Assembly: GCA_965278985.1 (NCBI GenBank)
Contig: OZ257131.1
Span: 1,302,001-1,366,000 of the forward strand
DNA from: CAISIP01 sp965278985
Lineage (GTDB): Bacteria; Pseudomonadota; Gammaproteobacteria; Burkholderiales; Burkholderiaceae_C
Direction: 5' to 3'
Length of the DNA: 64,000 nt
The position numbers were made by a program, and so were the translations under genes. The notes beneath the pieces were generated by a model that made no database searches, had not been told where the DNA came from, and saw only the letters and a program-made list of their open reading frames with translations. Of this stretch, positions 17,238 to 26,107 are shown piece after piece (position 1 is the stretch's first letter; each line of letters begins with the position of its first letter).

Positions 17238-18256
17238 CCAGAATGCGCGCCGTGCGCTTGAACGCCGGCACCTACCCGGTGGAACCCGAGGAACACGAGG
17301 CCCTGGCAGCAGCAGGCGCCGAACTGGTGTGCATCGAAGGCCGCGACGAGGCCGAGGTGCTGGCCGCCACGCGCGATTGCGACGCCGTGCTGGTGATCTC
17401 CTCCTACCTGCCGGCGGCCCTGATCGACGGCTGGACGCGCTGCCGCACCATCGCGCGCCTGGGCGCGGGCACGGACCGCATCGCCATCGACACGGCCACG
17501 GCCAAGGGCATCGTGGTCAGCAACGTGCCGGACTTCTGCCTCAGCGAGCAGGCCGACCACACCATGACGCTGCTGCTGGCCTTCGCACGGCGCCTGCCCC
17601 ACATGCAGGAGGGCATGCGTACGGGGCAGTGGACGGCCAGGGCCCACCAGGGTGTGCACCGCATCGATGGGCGCACCATGGGTCTGATCGGCTTTGGCGC
17701 GAGCGCCCAGGCAGTGGCCCGGCGCGCCGCCGGGTTCGGCTTGAAACTCGTGGCCTGGACACGCAGTCCGGACAAGTACCGCGACATCGCCGCCGCACTG
17801 GGGGTGCGTATGGTGTCGCTGGACGATCTGCTGTCGCAGAGCCATTTCGTGTCCATCCACCTGCCGCTGTCACCCGAGACGCGCTACCTGCTGGGCACGC
17901 GGGAGCTGGCGCGCATGCAGCCGGACGCCGTGCTCATCAACACCGCGCGCGGCGCCATCGTGGACGAGGCGGCACTGGTGGACGCGTTGCAGCGCCGGGC
18001 CATCGCGGGCGCAGCGCTGGACGTGTTCGAGAACATCGACGTCTTCGCGCCACCGGGCACGCCGCCGAAGCACCCGCTGATGGACCTGGACAACGTCATC
18101 GCCACACCGCATTGCGCGGGAAGCTCGGTGGAGTCCACGCGCGAATCGAAAGTCCGCGGCGCATTGCATGCGGCCCAAGTGCTGCGTGGGGAGTGGCCAG
18201 CGCACCTGGTCAATGCGGGTGTATCACCACGATGGATGCTAGGCCGACACCCATGA
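17234..18256 (+). CDS. D-2-hydroxyacid dehydrogenase
   Basis: 340 aa. Rossmann motif IGFGASAQAVARR (G-F-G-A-S-A, less canonical than GxGxxG), Arg in INTARGAIVDE, Glu in DVFENIDVF and His in TPHCAGSSVES. The segment LGAGTDRIAIDTATAKGIVVSNVPDFC belongs to the substrate domain. It is coupled to the preceding dehydratase by a 4-nt overlap. ATG 17243 is a possible alternative start (MRAVRLNAG). It probably reduces or oxidises the 2-keto acid produced upstream; substrate unknown. Confidence 0.85.
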   Translation: MTRMRAVRLNAGTYPVEPEEHEALAAAGAELVCIEGRDEAEVLAATRDCDAVLVISSYLPAALIDGWTRCRTIARLGAGTDRIAIDTATAKGIVVSNVPDFCLSEQADHTMTLLLAFARRLPHMQEGMRTGQWTARAHQGVHRIDGRTMGLIGFGASAQAVARRAAGFGLKLVAWTRSPDKYRDIAAALGVRMVSLDDLLSQSHFVSIHLPLSPETRYLLGTRELARMQPDAVLINTARGAIVDEAALVDALQRRAIAGAALDVFENIDVFAPPGTPPKHPLMDLDNVIATPHCAGSSVESTRESKVRGALHAAQVLRGEWPAHLVNAGVSPRWMLGRHP

Positions 18257-18425
18257 CGAAAAATCTGACAATGCCACTAAATCGATGTCGGTTTTCTTTC
18301 GTCGAGTTTTAAAATTGGGAAAATGTTGAATTGAATCAACGGCATAACTGCCATGGCCCGTGCATTGCTTGGAAATAGCGACAAACCGCGCAGTCGGTCC
18401 TTTTGCAATCCACGGGAGAAGTCTT

Positions 18426-19127
18426 TTGAAGTTCCTGCCTCTGATCGTCGGCGCCGCAATGGCCTGGGCCACCGTGCCTGCCCTGGCGGCTGTGGGTGTC
18501 CCCGGATCCCCCATCATCGTTGACTACACCCTGGACTTTTCCGGGAACATCTGCGGCACGGGCGCCAACCAGGCTTGCGGCAATAGCAGCTTCATCGGGC
18601 AGGGCTACGGCGACGACGCCGGCTTTGTGGACGTGTCGCACCGCACGCTGAACGCTGGAACGCTCACGGTCTATCAGGATGCACTGCAGTTCTGGGGTGC
18701 CGGTTACGGTGGCCTGGACCAGGCGGCCTGGGGCGGCGCCAACGGTCAGGGCTACATCGGCGAGATGGCCTTCAACACCGTTGCCGGGTACCAGGTCACG
18801 TTGCAGAGCCTAACCTTCGGTAATTACCAGAGCAGCAGCACTGGCTCCTCGTTCACGGTCCTGGACGCCGGCAATGGCAGCGTGCTGTTCAGCAGCGGCG
18901 CTTTCAATCCCGGCCTGACCCCCAGTGTCTTCACGCCCAACGTCACCAGCAGCAAGGGCCTGGTGCTGCGCTGGGGCCCGGATGCGTACAACGTCGGCCT
19001 CGGCAACGTGCAGTTCAGCGTGACGAGTGTGACCGCCGTGCCCGAGCCCCACACCTGGGCCATGCTGGCTGCGGGCCTGTGCATGCTGGGCACCGCAGCG
19101 CGCCGCCGCCGTCGCCGCCAGGACTGA
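18426..19127 (+). CDS. PEP-CTERM sorting domain-containing protein
   Basis: 233 aa from TTG 18426 (GGGAGAAG 5 nt upstream). Signal peptide LKFLPLIVGAAMAWATVPALAA, then a Gly/Ser/Asn-rich beta-type extracellular domain. A C-terminal PEP-CTERM signal follows: VPEPHTWAM, a hydrophobic helix, then an Arg cluster. Known role of the motif: recognition by exosortase and delivery to the cell surface or extracellular polysaccharide. No exosortase is in this window. The 170 nt upstream (18257-18425) is AT-rich, unlike the neighbourhood, and probably holds its promoter. Confidence 0.85.
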   Translation: MKFLPLIVGAAMAWATVPALAAVGVPGSPIIVDYTLDFSGNICGTGANQACGNSSFIGQGYGDDAGFVDVSHRTLNAGTLTVYQDALQFWGAGYGGLDQAAWGGANGQGYIGEMAFNTVAGYQVTLQSLTFGNYQSSSTGSSFTVLDAGNGSVLFSSGAFNPGLTPSVFTPNVTSSKGLVLRWGPDAYNVGLGNVQFSVTSVTAVPEPHTWAMLAAGLCMLGTAARRRRRRQD

Positions 19128-19150
19128 ACCCTCCGCTGTTGACTCCATCG

Positions 19151-19176
19151 AGGGCCGCGCAAGCGGCCCTTGTCGT
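19151..19176 (+). terminator. Intrinsic terminator after the PEP-CTERM gene
   Basis: AGGGCCGC-GCAA-GCGGCCCT forms an 8-bp perfect stem with a tetraloop, followed by TTGTCGTT. It lies 24 nt after the stop codon. Confidence 0.65.
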
Positions 19177-19223
19177 TGGTGGGCTGCTCGCCGCACCAGA
19201 GGCCGGACCCTAAACTCCGCGGC

Positions 19224-19994
19224 ATGCCACGTAACACCAGCCCCGCCAGTCAGCCTCGGTCCTCCCGCGCCGATGCGCTGGACGCACTGCGCGGCCTGGC
19301 CATGGTCTGGATGACGGCGTACCACTTCGCTTTCGACCTGAACCACTTCGGCCACATCCGGCAGGACTTCTATGCCGACCCCTTCTGGACCTGGCAACGC
19401 ACGGCCATCCTGAGCCTGTTCCTGCTGTGCGCCGGCATGGGCCAGGCGGTGGCGCACCAGCAAGGTCAGACCTGGGCACGCTTCTGGCAGCGCTGGTGGC
19501 GCATCGCAGCCTGCGCGTTGCTGGTCACCATTGGTTCCTATTTCATGTTTCCGCGCAGCTTCATCTACGTGGGCGTGCTGCATGGCATGGCGCTGATGCT
19601 GGTGCTGGCGCGGGCTACAGCGGGCTGGGGAGGGTGGTTGTGGCTGGCGGGTGTGGTGGCGCTGCTGCTGCACCAGTTTCTGCCCGGCTGGCTGGTGTCC
19701 GTGGGGCTGGGCGAGATCTTCCACACGCGCTGGCTCAACTGGCTGGGCCTGGTGGTGCAGAAGCCCGTGACCGAGGACTACGTGCCGCTGCTGCCGTGGA
19801 TGGCCGTGCTCTGGTGGGGCCTCGCGCTGGGTGGGTGGCTGCACCGGCGCGCGCCGGGATGGTGGCGCTGGCAGGCGCCCGCAGGGCCGGCACGCGTGCT
19901 GCCATGGCTGGGGCGCTGGAGCCTCGGCTACTACATGGTCCACCAGCCCGTGCTGATCGGCGCCTTGACGGCCTGGGGCCTGCTGCGCGGGTAG
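19224..19994 (+). CDS. DUF1624 / heparan-alpha-glucosaminide N-acetyltransferase-like membrane protein
   Basis: 256 aa from ATG 19224. N-terminal hallmark RADALDALRGLAMVWMTAYHFAFDLNHF, a Phe-rich segment ending in WQRTAILSLFLLCAGMG, and WWRIAACALLVTIGSYFMFP. The C-terminus has LGRWSLGYYMVHQPVLIG. Around seven membrane segments. Family knowledge: these proteins are related to transmembrane acyltransferases that modify sugars, but bacterial members are mostly uncharacterised. It is a single gene between a terminator and the Bug cluster. Confidence 0.8.
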   Translation: MPRNTSPASQPRSSRADALDALRGLAMVWMTAYHFAFDLNHFGHIRQDFYADPFWTWQRTAILSLFLLCAGMGQAVAHQQGQTWARFWQRWWRIAACALLVTIGSYFMFPRSFIYVGVLHGMALMLVLARATAGWGGWLWLAGVVALLLHQFLPGWLVSVGLGEIFHTRWLNWLGLVVQKPVTEDYVPLLPWMAVLWWGLALGGWLHRRAPGWWRWQAPAGPARVLPWLGRWSLGYYMVHQPVLIGALTAWGLLRG

Positions 19995-20012
19995 CAGAAA
20001 GTCCCACGTTAG

Positions 20013-20026
20013 AATGTCCGGACAAT
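20013..20026. promoter_or_regulatory. Palindrome upstream of the Bug-family gene
   Basis: TGTCCGGACA (20015-20024) is a perfect 10-bp palindrome, and its AA/AT flanks extend it imperfectly to 14 bp. It lies about 135 nt before the Bug gene start. The TGTC...GACA form resembles GntR/FadR-type operators; the regulator is unknown. Confidence 0.35.
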
Positions 20027-20159
20027 GCCGGGCGCAGTGTGCCGTGCGTCCGTCCGTTGGCTGTCGACGTGCGCAGAGCCTGCGCCAGCGCGCCAGCGCC
20101 GCGGCCGGCCGCGTTCCCCACCCGCCCATCGAGCGATCCCGCCAAGGAGACACGTCACC

Positions 20160-21131
20160 ATGCAACACCCCACCCGAAGAAGCGCCCTGGCAGCCGCGGC
20201 CGCTGCGCTGCTGCCAGCCTTGTCCTTGGCGCTGCACGCGGCGGACGACAAGCCCCTGCGCATCATCGTGACCGTGCCACCCGGCAACGGCACCGACATT
20301 GCCGCGCGCGTGCTGGCCAAGGAGATCATGCGCACCGGCGCCCAGCAGGTCGTGGTCGAGAACCGGCCTGGCGGCAACAACGTCATCGCCGCGCAGGCCG
20401 TGCTGGGCAGCCCGGCCGATGGAACCACGGTGCTGTTCGGCTCCAATTCGGTCATGGCCTCCAATGCCGTCGCCTTCAAGGCGCCCGGCTACGACGCGCT
20501 GAAGGACTTCGTGCCCGTGGGCATGGTGCTGCGGGCCTACTGGGTGCTGGTGGTGGCCAGCGCGTCGCCCTACCAGACGCTGGAAGACGTGGTGTCCGCG
20601 GCGAAGCAGAAGCCCGGCCAGCTGTCGTCGGGCGATGGCACCAGCAGCTTCCAGCTGTCCACGTCGGTGTTCGCGCGCAACGCCGGCATCCGCTTCAACC
20701 AGGTGCCTTACAAGGGCGTCGCGCAGGCGCTGCAGGACCTGATCGGCCGAAACGTCGACGTGGTGCTGGCGGACCTGTCCACCGCTTTGCCGCTGATCCA
20801 GTCCGGGCGCGTGCGCGCGGTGGCGAGCTTCGGGCAGAAGCGCTTCGCGCAACTGGCCGAGGTGCCCACGGTTCAGGAGCGCGGCTTCGGGCAGACGCCG
20901 CTGCACAGCTGGGCGGGGTTCTTCGTGCGGGCCGATACGCCGCCTGCGGCGGTGGCGCGGCTCTCGGCACTCACCGAGAAGGCCGTGCGCTCCGAGGCCT
21001 TCGGCAAGTACGTGTCCGACGTGATGAGCGAAGCGATGTACATGCCGCCCGAGCAGACCGCGGCCTTCCAGCGCGAGCAGATCGAGGAATTCCGCAAGGC
21101 CATGGCGGTGGCTGGCGTGGAGCCGCAATGA
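20160..21131 (+). CDS. Tripartite tricarboxylate transporter substrate-binding protein (Bug family)
   Basis: 323 aa from ATG 20160 with AAGGAGA upstream. Twin-arginine-like N-terminus (TRRSALAAAAAALLPALSLALHA), then Bug-family signatures: PLRIIVTVPPGNGTDIAARVLA, VVVENRPGGNNVIAAQAV and QVPYKGVAQALQDLIGRNVDV. It is a periplasmic binder of carboxylates. No TctA/TctB membrane genes are adjacent, as is usual for the many orphan Bug proteins of Burkholderiales. The neighbouring NHL-repeat and hydroxyacid dehydrogenase genes suggest an organic-acid ligand. Confidence 0.9.
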   Translation: MQHPTRRSALAAAAAALLPALSLALHAADDKPLRIIVTVPPGNGTDIAARVLAKEIMRTGAQQVVVENRPGGNNVIAAQAVLGSPADGTTVLFGSNSVMASNAVAFKAPGYDALKDFVPVGMVLRAYWVLVVASASPYQTLEDVVSAAKQKPGQLSSGDGTSSFQLSTSVFARNAGIRFNQVPYKGVAQALQDLIGRNVDVVLADLSTALPLIQSGRVRAVASFGQKRFAQLAEVPTVQERGFGQTPLHSWAGFFVRADTPPAAVARLSALTEKAVRSEAFGKYVSDVMSEAMYMPPEQTAAFQREQIEEFRKAMAVAGVEPQ

Positions 21132-21234
21132 GGGGGCCGGCAGTGCGTGCAAGGACCGCAAGGACCACGGCTACCGCCCCGGCCGCGGCAGCCACCGTCC
21201 CCGTCCCTCGCCCCATCACCGTCCGGGCCGCTGC

Positions 21235-22275
21235 ATGACGGCGTCCAGTGGTATGGATGGCGGCGTGCTCGGCGAGGGTGCGTTCCGCTACCGCGTACAG
21301 CCCGGCTGGGGGCAACTCCCCGAGGGCTGGGACCTGGTGGAGGTCGCGGCCGTCGCGGTGGACGACAAGGACCAGGTGCACGTGTTCAACCGCGGCGAGC
21401 ACCCCATGGTGGTCTTCGACAAACATGGCAACTTCCTGCGCTCCTGGGGCGAGGGGCTCTTCGTGCGCGCACACGGCCTGTCCTTCGAGGAAGACGGCAT
21501 GCTGTACTGCACCGACATGGGCGACCATACGGTGCGCAAGTGCACACCCGAGGGCCAGGTGCTGCTCACCCTGGGCGTGCCCGGTGAGCCGGCGCCGGCC
21601 ATGAGCGGCAGGCCCTTCTGCCGATGCACGCACTCTGCCATGGCCAGCAACGGCGACATCTATGTGTCCGATGGGTATGGCAACGCCGCCATCCACCATT
21701 TCGATGCGAGCGGCAGGCTGCTGCACTCATGGGGCGAGTGTGGCACCGACCCCGGCCAGTTCAACGTGCCCCACGCGATCTGGTGCGACGAGGACGACTG
21801 GATCCATGTGGTCGACCGCGAGAACCACCGCATCCAGGTCTTCGACCGCCACGGCCGCTACGAGACGCAGTGGAACAACCTGCACCGTCCCATGGCGCTG
21901 GCCACGCCGCACAAACGCTGCCCCTACTGCTTCATTGCCGAGGCGCCGCCGGAGCTGGGCGTCAACGTCGGTTACCCGAACCTGGGCCCGCGCATCACCA
22001 TCACCGACCGGCATGGCCACAAGCTCGCGCGCCTGGGCGCGGCACGCGCCAGGCACGGGGCAGGGGAGTTCATCGCGCCGCACGACATCGCCGTCGACTC
22101 GGAAGAGAGCATCTACATCGCCGAGGTGTCGCGCACCGCATGGCCGCGCGCCTTCCCCGGCGTGCCGGTGCCCGACGCGCTGATCACGCTGCAGAAATTC
22201 ACCCGCTTGCCCGCCGAGCCCGCCGAACCCGCCAGTGCCCCGGCGGCTCCCTTGCCGCCCGCCCGGGATGACTGA
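21235..22275 (+). CDS. NHL-repeat beta-propeller protein (peptidyl-alpha-hydroxyglycine lyase-like)
   Basis: 346 aa. At least five NHL-type repeats are visible, such as VAAVAVDDKDQVHVFNRGEHPMVVFD, AHGLSFEEDGMLYCTDMGDHTVRK, IYVSDGYGNAAIHHFD, IWCDEDDWIHVVDRENHRIQVFD and HDIAVDSEESIYIAEV. The fold and metal/substrate pocket resemble the lyase domain of peptide-amidating enzymes and bacterial SMP-30/gluconolactonase relatives. No signal peptide is seen, so it is probably cytoplasmic. It overlaps the following dehydrogenase gene by 8 nt. In this context a lactonase or lyase acting on a sugar acid is a guess. Confidence 0.75.
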   Translation: MTASSGMDGGVLGEGAFRYRVQPGWGQLPEGWDLVEVAAVAVDDKDQVHVFNRGEHPMVVFDKHGNFLRSWGEGLFVRAHGLSFEEDGMLYCTDMGDHTVRKCTPEGQVLLTLGVPGEPAPAMSGRPFCRCTHSAMASNGDIYVSDGYGNAAIHHFDASGRLLHSWGECGTDPGQFNVPHAIWCDEDDWIHVVDRENHRIQVFDRHGRYETQWNNLHRPMALATPHKRCPYCFIAEAPPELGVNVGYPNLGPRITITDRHGHKLARLGAARARHGAGEFIAPHDIAVDSEESIYIAEVSRTAWPRAFPGVPVPDALITLQKFTRLPAEPAEPASAPAAPLPPARDD

Positions 22276-23245
22276 TGCCATGCCACTGACCGCGCTCTAC
22301 TGCGCCCACGGAGCGCCGGAGCTCTACGCCATCGTGCGCGAGGGCCTGCCCGAGGATGTGCTGCTGCTCACCCTGGATTCGCGCGACCCGGCGGAGTACC
22401 GCCAGAAGCTGGCCCAGGCCGACGTGGTGATCCTGGGCGCGAAGCTCGATGCCGAGGCCATCGGCATGGCCACGCGCCTGCGGCTGGTGCTGCACCAGGG
22501 CGTGGGCTACCAGGACACGGTGGACCTGCCCGCGATGGCCGCGCGCGGCATCCGGCTGGCCACCACGCCGCAGGGCACGGTGCGCGGCGTGGCCGAGCAC
22601 ACCGTGATGCTCATGCTGGCGGCTTGCAAGCATCTCGCTTTCGCGGACTCGGAGCTGCGCCAGGGCCGGTTCCACGTGCAGGCGCTGCGCCCCCGCTCGC
22701 GGCAGCTCACGGGCAAGCACATCGGCTACGTGGGCATGGGTGCCATTGGGCGCGAGGTGGCGGGGCTGCTGCGCGCATTCGGCACCACGGGCATCTATTG
22801 CGACCCCAACCAAGCCTTGCCGCCAGAGGCCGAGCAGGAGCTGGGCCTTCGCCGCGGCAGCCTGGACGAGGTGCTGCGCAGCTGCGACATCCTCACGCTG
22901 CACGTGCCCCGCACCGCCGAGACCCGGCACCTCATCGATGCCAAGGCCATCGCCAAGCTGCAGCCCGGCTCGATCCTGGTGAACACCGCGCGCGGAGGCA
23001 TCGTCGACGAAGTGGCCCTGCACGCTGCGCTGTCCAGCGGCCACATCCTGGCCGCGGGGCTGGATGTGTTCGAGGCGGAGCCGCTGCCTGCAGACCATCC
23101 GTTGGCGCGCCTGCCCAACGTGGTGCTCACGCCGCACATCAGCGCCGGCACGGCGGACGCCATGCGCGAGAAGATGCTGACGATCTCCGAGAACCTGAAC
23201 CGCTTTCGCCGCGGCGAGCCGCTGCGCAACGAGATCCACCTCTGA
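22268..23245 (+). CDS. D-2-hydroxyacid dehydrogenase
   Basis: 325 aa from ATG 22268, overlapping the NHL gene end; ATG 22280 is equally possible. Canonical GMGAIGREVAGL nucleotide-binding loop, Arg in VNTARGGIVDE, Glu in DVFEAEPLP and His in TPHISAGTAD. The substrate domain carries LHQGVGYQDTVDLPAMAARGIRLA. This is the third member of the family in the window, each in a different acid-catabolism cluster. The substrate is unassigned. Confidence 0.87.
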   Translation: MTDAMPLTALYCAHGAPELYAIVREGLPEDVLLLTLDSRDPAEYRQKLAQADVVILGAKLDAEAIGMATRLRLVLHQGVGYQDTVDLPAMAARGIRLATTPQGTVRGVAEHTVMLMLAACKHLAFADSELRQGRFHVQALRPRSRQLTGKHIGYVGMGAIGREVAGLLRAFGTTGIYCDPNQALPPEAEQELGLRRGSLDEVLRSCDILTLHVPRTAETRHLIDAKAIAKLQPGSILVNTARGGIVDEVALHAALSSGHILAAGLDVFEAEPLPADHPLARLPNVVLTPHISAGTADAMREKMLTISENLNRFRRGEPLRNEIHL

Positions 23246-23370
23246 GGCAGGAGGCGCCATGGGCTGGCGCCGCTGTCCGCCCCGGACGCCGCTGTCCGCC
23301 CTGCCTCGGTTGCACCGGCGCCTAGAATCGCCACCCGCTTTTCTCTGGCGCGCGGAGCGTGCCCCGTGCC

Positions 23371-24381
23371 ATGCCCGCTCCGTACATCCTGGTCGACGGC
23401 CTTGCCAAACACTACCGCGTGCAGGAGCGCGACCCCGGTTTCCTCGGCGCCGTGCGGGGCCTGTGGCACCGCCGGCACCGCCGCGTGGACGCGTTGGCGG
23501 ATGTGTCTTTCACGCTGGAACGCGGCGCCATGCTGGGCCTGATCGGCCCCAATGGCGCGGGCAAGTCCACCACCATCAAGGTGCTCGCGGGCATCCTGCG
23601 GCCCGATGGCGGGCGCGTGGAGGTCGATGGCCGCGATCCCTTCGAGGACCGCCAGCGGCATGTGGGCCGCATCGGCGTGGTCTTCGGCCAGCGCACGCAG
23701 CTGTGGTGGGACCTGCCGGTGGGCGAGGGCTTCGACCTGCTGCGCGACATCTACCGCGTGGACCTGGTGCGGTATGCCCGCACGCGCGACGAGCTGGTGA
23801 CGCTGCTGAAGCTGGAGGGCGTGCTGCAGCAGCCCGTGCGCCAGTTGTCCCTGGGCCAGCGCATGCGCGCCGAGATCGCAGCCTCGCTGCTGCACGAACC
23901 CGAGCTGCTGTTCCTGGATGAGCCCACCATCGGGCTGGACGCGCCGTCCAAGCTGGCGGTGCGCGACTTCGTGCGCCGCGCCCACCGCGAGCGCGGCACC
24001 ACGGTGCTGCTGACCACCCACGACATGCACGACATCGAGGCCCTGGCAGAGCGTGTGCTGGTGATCGGCCATGGCCGCGTGCTGGCCGACTGCGGCGTGG
24101 ACGCGCTGCGTGCGCAGGTGATGGCCGAGCGCCGGCTGGTGGTGGATTTTGCAGCCCTGCCACCCGCGCCCGGCGACCTGCCGTTGCGCCCGGGGGTTGT
24201 GGAACGCAGCCGCGAGGGCCGCTCGCTGGTGCTGGGCTTCGACCCGCGGCAGGTGGCGGCGCCCACGCTCATCGCCGAGATCGCCGCGGCCCATGCGGTG
24301 GAAGACATCCGCCTCGAAGGCCTGGCCATCGAGGAGGTCATCACGCGCTTCTACGCGCTGCACGGCGCGGGCGAGGGCTGA
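23371..24381 (+). CDS. ABC-2 type transporter ATP-binding protein
   Basis: 336 aa from ATG 23371; GTG 23359 is an alternative but only 1 nt from the GGAG site. Walker A GPNGAGKST, a Q-loop in VVFGQRTQLWWDLP, signature LSLGQRMRAEIA, Walker B LLFLDEPTIGLD and the H-loop TTHDMHD. The QRTQLWWDLP stretch is distinctive of the COG4586 exporter ATPases. It is followed by two integral-membrane partners, forming a three-gene exporter of unknown cargo. Confidence 0.9.
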   Translation: MPAPYILVDGLAKHYRVQERDPGFLGAVRGLWHRRHRRVDALADVSFTLERGAMLGLIGPNGAGKSTTIKVLAGILRPDGGRVEVDGRDPFEDRQRHVGRIGVVFGQRTQLWWDLPVGEGFDLLRDIYRVDLVRYARTRDELVTLLKLEGVLQQPVRQLSLGQRMRAEIAASLLHEPELLFLDEPTIGLDAPSKLAVRDFVRRAHRERGTTVLLTTHDMHDIEALAERVLVIGHGRVLADCGVDALRAQVMAERRLVVDFAALPPAPGDLPLRPGVVERSREGRSLVLGFDPRQVAAPTLIAEIAAAHAVEDIRLEGLAIEEVITRFYALHGAGEG

Positions 24382-24384
24382 TCG

Positions 24385-25230
24385 ATGCAGCCCAGCGCAC
24401 CGTGGCGCGCCTACCGCGCCGCCTTCGCCTCACGTTTCCTGCGCATGCTGCAGTACCGCAGCGCCGCGCTGGCGGGTTTTGCCACGCAGTGCTGGTGGGG
24501 CGGCATCAAGGTGATGGTGCTGGCGGCGTTCTTCGGCAGCGCCGCCGGGGCATCCGGAGTGTCGGGGAGCATGACCCTGCCCGAGGCCATCACCTACACC
24601 TGGCTGGTGCAGGGCCTGCTGGCGCTGCTGCCCTGGAACGCCGACCCCGAGGTGGCGCTGGCCGTGCGCAGCGGCGCCGTGGCCTACGACCGGTTGCGCC
24701 CCGTGGATGCCTATGCCTGGTGGTATGTGCGCAGCGCCGGCTGGGTCGCCGCGCGGGTGTTGCCGCGCTTGGTACTGATGCTGCTCTTCGCGGCCGGGCT
24801 GCTGCCGCTGCTGGGGTGGGGCCAGTGGGGCTGGCAGTTGCCGGCGGGTGCCGCCGCGGTGCTGGCCTTCGGCGTGTCCACAGGGCTCGCGCTGTTGTTG
24901 TCGGCCGCATTCGTGATGCTGCTCAACGTAGCCACGGTGGCGGCGCTGAACGAGCGTGGCATCGACGCGCTGTCCCTGCCGCTGGTGATCGTGTTCTCGG
25001 GCAGCCTGCTGCCGCTGGCGCTGCTGCCCGATGGCTGGCAGCTCGCGCTGCTGCTGCAGCCGCTGGCCGGGTTGATGGACATCCCGATGCGGCTGTACAC
25101 GGGCCGCTTCACCGGATGGCAGGTGGTGGGCGCCTTGGCGCTGCAGTGTGCGTGGCTGGCCGCGCTGGTGCTGCTGGGCCGCCTCTGCCTCGGCCGCGCG
25201 ATGCGGCGGCTGGAAATCCAGGGCGGTTGA
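24385..25230 (+). CDS. ABC-2 family transporter permease (COG4587-like)
   Basis: 281 aa, ATG 24385, 3 nt after the ATPase gene. Six hydrophobic segments; motifs such as LQYRSAALAGFATQCWW near the N-terminus and ERGIDALSLPLVIVFSGSLLPLALLPDGW in the second half match the uncharacterised exporter permease family. It pairs with the 25232 protein in the membrane. Confidence 0.85.
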   Translation: MQPSAPWRAYRAAFASRFLRMLQYRSAALAGFATQCWWGGIKVMVLAAFFGSAAGASGVSGSMTLPEAITYTWLVQGLLALLPWNADPEVALAVRSGAVAYDRLRPVDAYAWWYVRSAGWVAARVLPRLVLMLLFAAGLLPLLGWGQWGWQLPAGAAAVLAFGVSTGLALLLSAAFVMLLNVATVAALNERGIDALSLPLVIVFSGSLLPLALLPDGWQLALLLQPLAGLMDIPMRLYTGRFTGWQVVGALALQCAWLAALVLLGRLCLGRAMRRLEIQGG

Positions 25231-25231
25231 G

Positions 25232-26035
25232 ATGCACGGCATTACCCTGTTCCTGCGTTTCGCCGCGGCGTCGCTGCGTGGCCAGATGCGGTATCCCGCC
25301 TCCACGCTGATGATGGCGTTGGGGAGTTTCCTTGCCACGGGCATCGAGGTGGTGGCGGTGTGGGCGCTGTTCGACCGCTTCGGCGCGGTGCAGGGTTGGC
25401 GCATGGGCGAGGTGGCGGTGTTCTATGGCCTGGTCAACATGATGTTCGCGCTGGCCAGTGCGCTGGGCCGGGGCTTCGAAGTGCTGGGCACCGATTTTTT
25501 GCGCACGGGCGCCTTCGACCGCCTGCTGCTGCGCCCACGCACCATCGCGCTGCAGTTGATGGGCCACCAGCTGCGGCTCTCGCGCCTGGGCCGGCTGCTG
25601 CAAGGGCTGCTGGTGCTGGGCTTTGCCACGCAGCAGGGGGCAGTGCACTGGACCCCCGAGCACCTGCTGCTGGCGGTGGGGGCCATCGCCGGTGGCGTGG
25701 CGCTGTTCCTTGGCCTGCTGGTGCTGCAGGCCACGCTGTCCTTCTGGACCGTCGAGAGCCTGGAGGTGGCCAATGTCTTCACCTACGGTGGCGTGGAGGC
25801 GGGGCGGTATCCCATGGCGCTGTATGCACGCTGGTTCCGCTGGCTGCTGACCTTCATCGTGCCGCTGGCCTGTGTGGCCTGGTACCCGGCGCTGGTGCTG
25901 CTGGGGCGGCCCGATCCGCTGGGCGCGCCGGCGTGGTGGGGCTGGTGCTCGCCGTTGGTGGGCTTCGTGTTCCTGGGCCTGAGCTTCTGCGTCTGGCGCA
26001 CCGGCGTGCGGCACTACGCATCCACCGGAAGCTGA
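25232..26035 (+). CDS. ABC-2 family transporter permease (COG3694-like)
   Basis: 267 aa, ATG 25232, 1 nt after the previous gene. Six membrane segments; characteristic stretches are LGRGFEVLGTDFLRTGAFDRLLLRP and FTYGGVEAGRYPMALYARWFR. It completes the exporter encoded at 23371-26035. Cargo unknown. Confidence 0.85.
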   Translation: MHGITLFLRFAAASLRGQMRYPASTLMMALGSFLATGIEVVAVWALFDRFGAVQGWRMGEVAVFYGLVNMMFALASALGRGFEVLGTDFLRTGAFDRLLLRPRTIALQLMGHQLRLSRLGRLLQGLLVLGFATQQGAVHWTPEHLLLAVGAIAGGVALFLGLLVLQATLSFWTVESLEVANVFTYGGVEAGRYPMALYARWFRWLLTFIVPLACVAWYPALVLLGRPDPLGAPAWWGWCSPLVGFVFLGLSFCVWRTGVRHYASTGS

Positions 26036-26107
26036 ATGCCTCGGCACCAGTGCGGTGCCCCGCTCGCGTAGCATGCTGCCCGACCATAACAAGCAGGGGG
26101 GAGCCGC

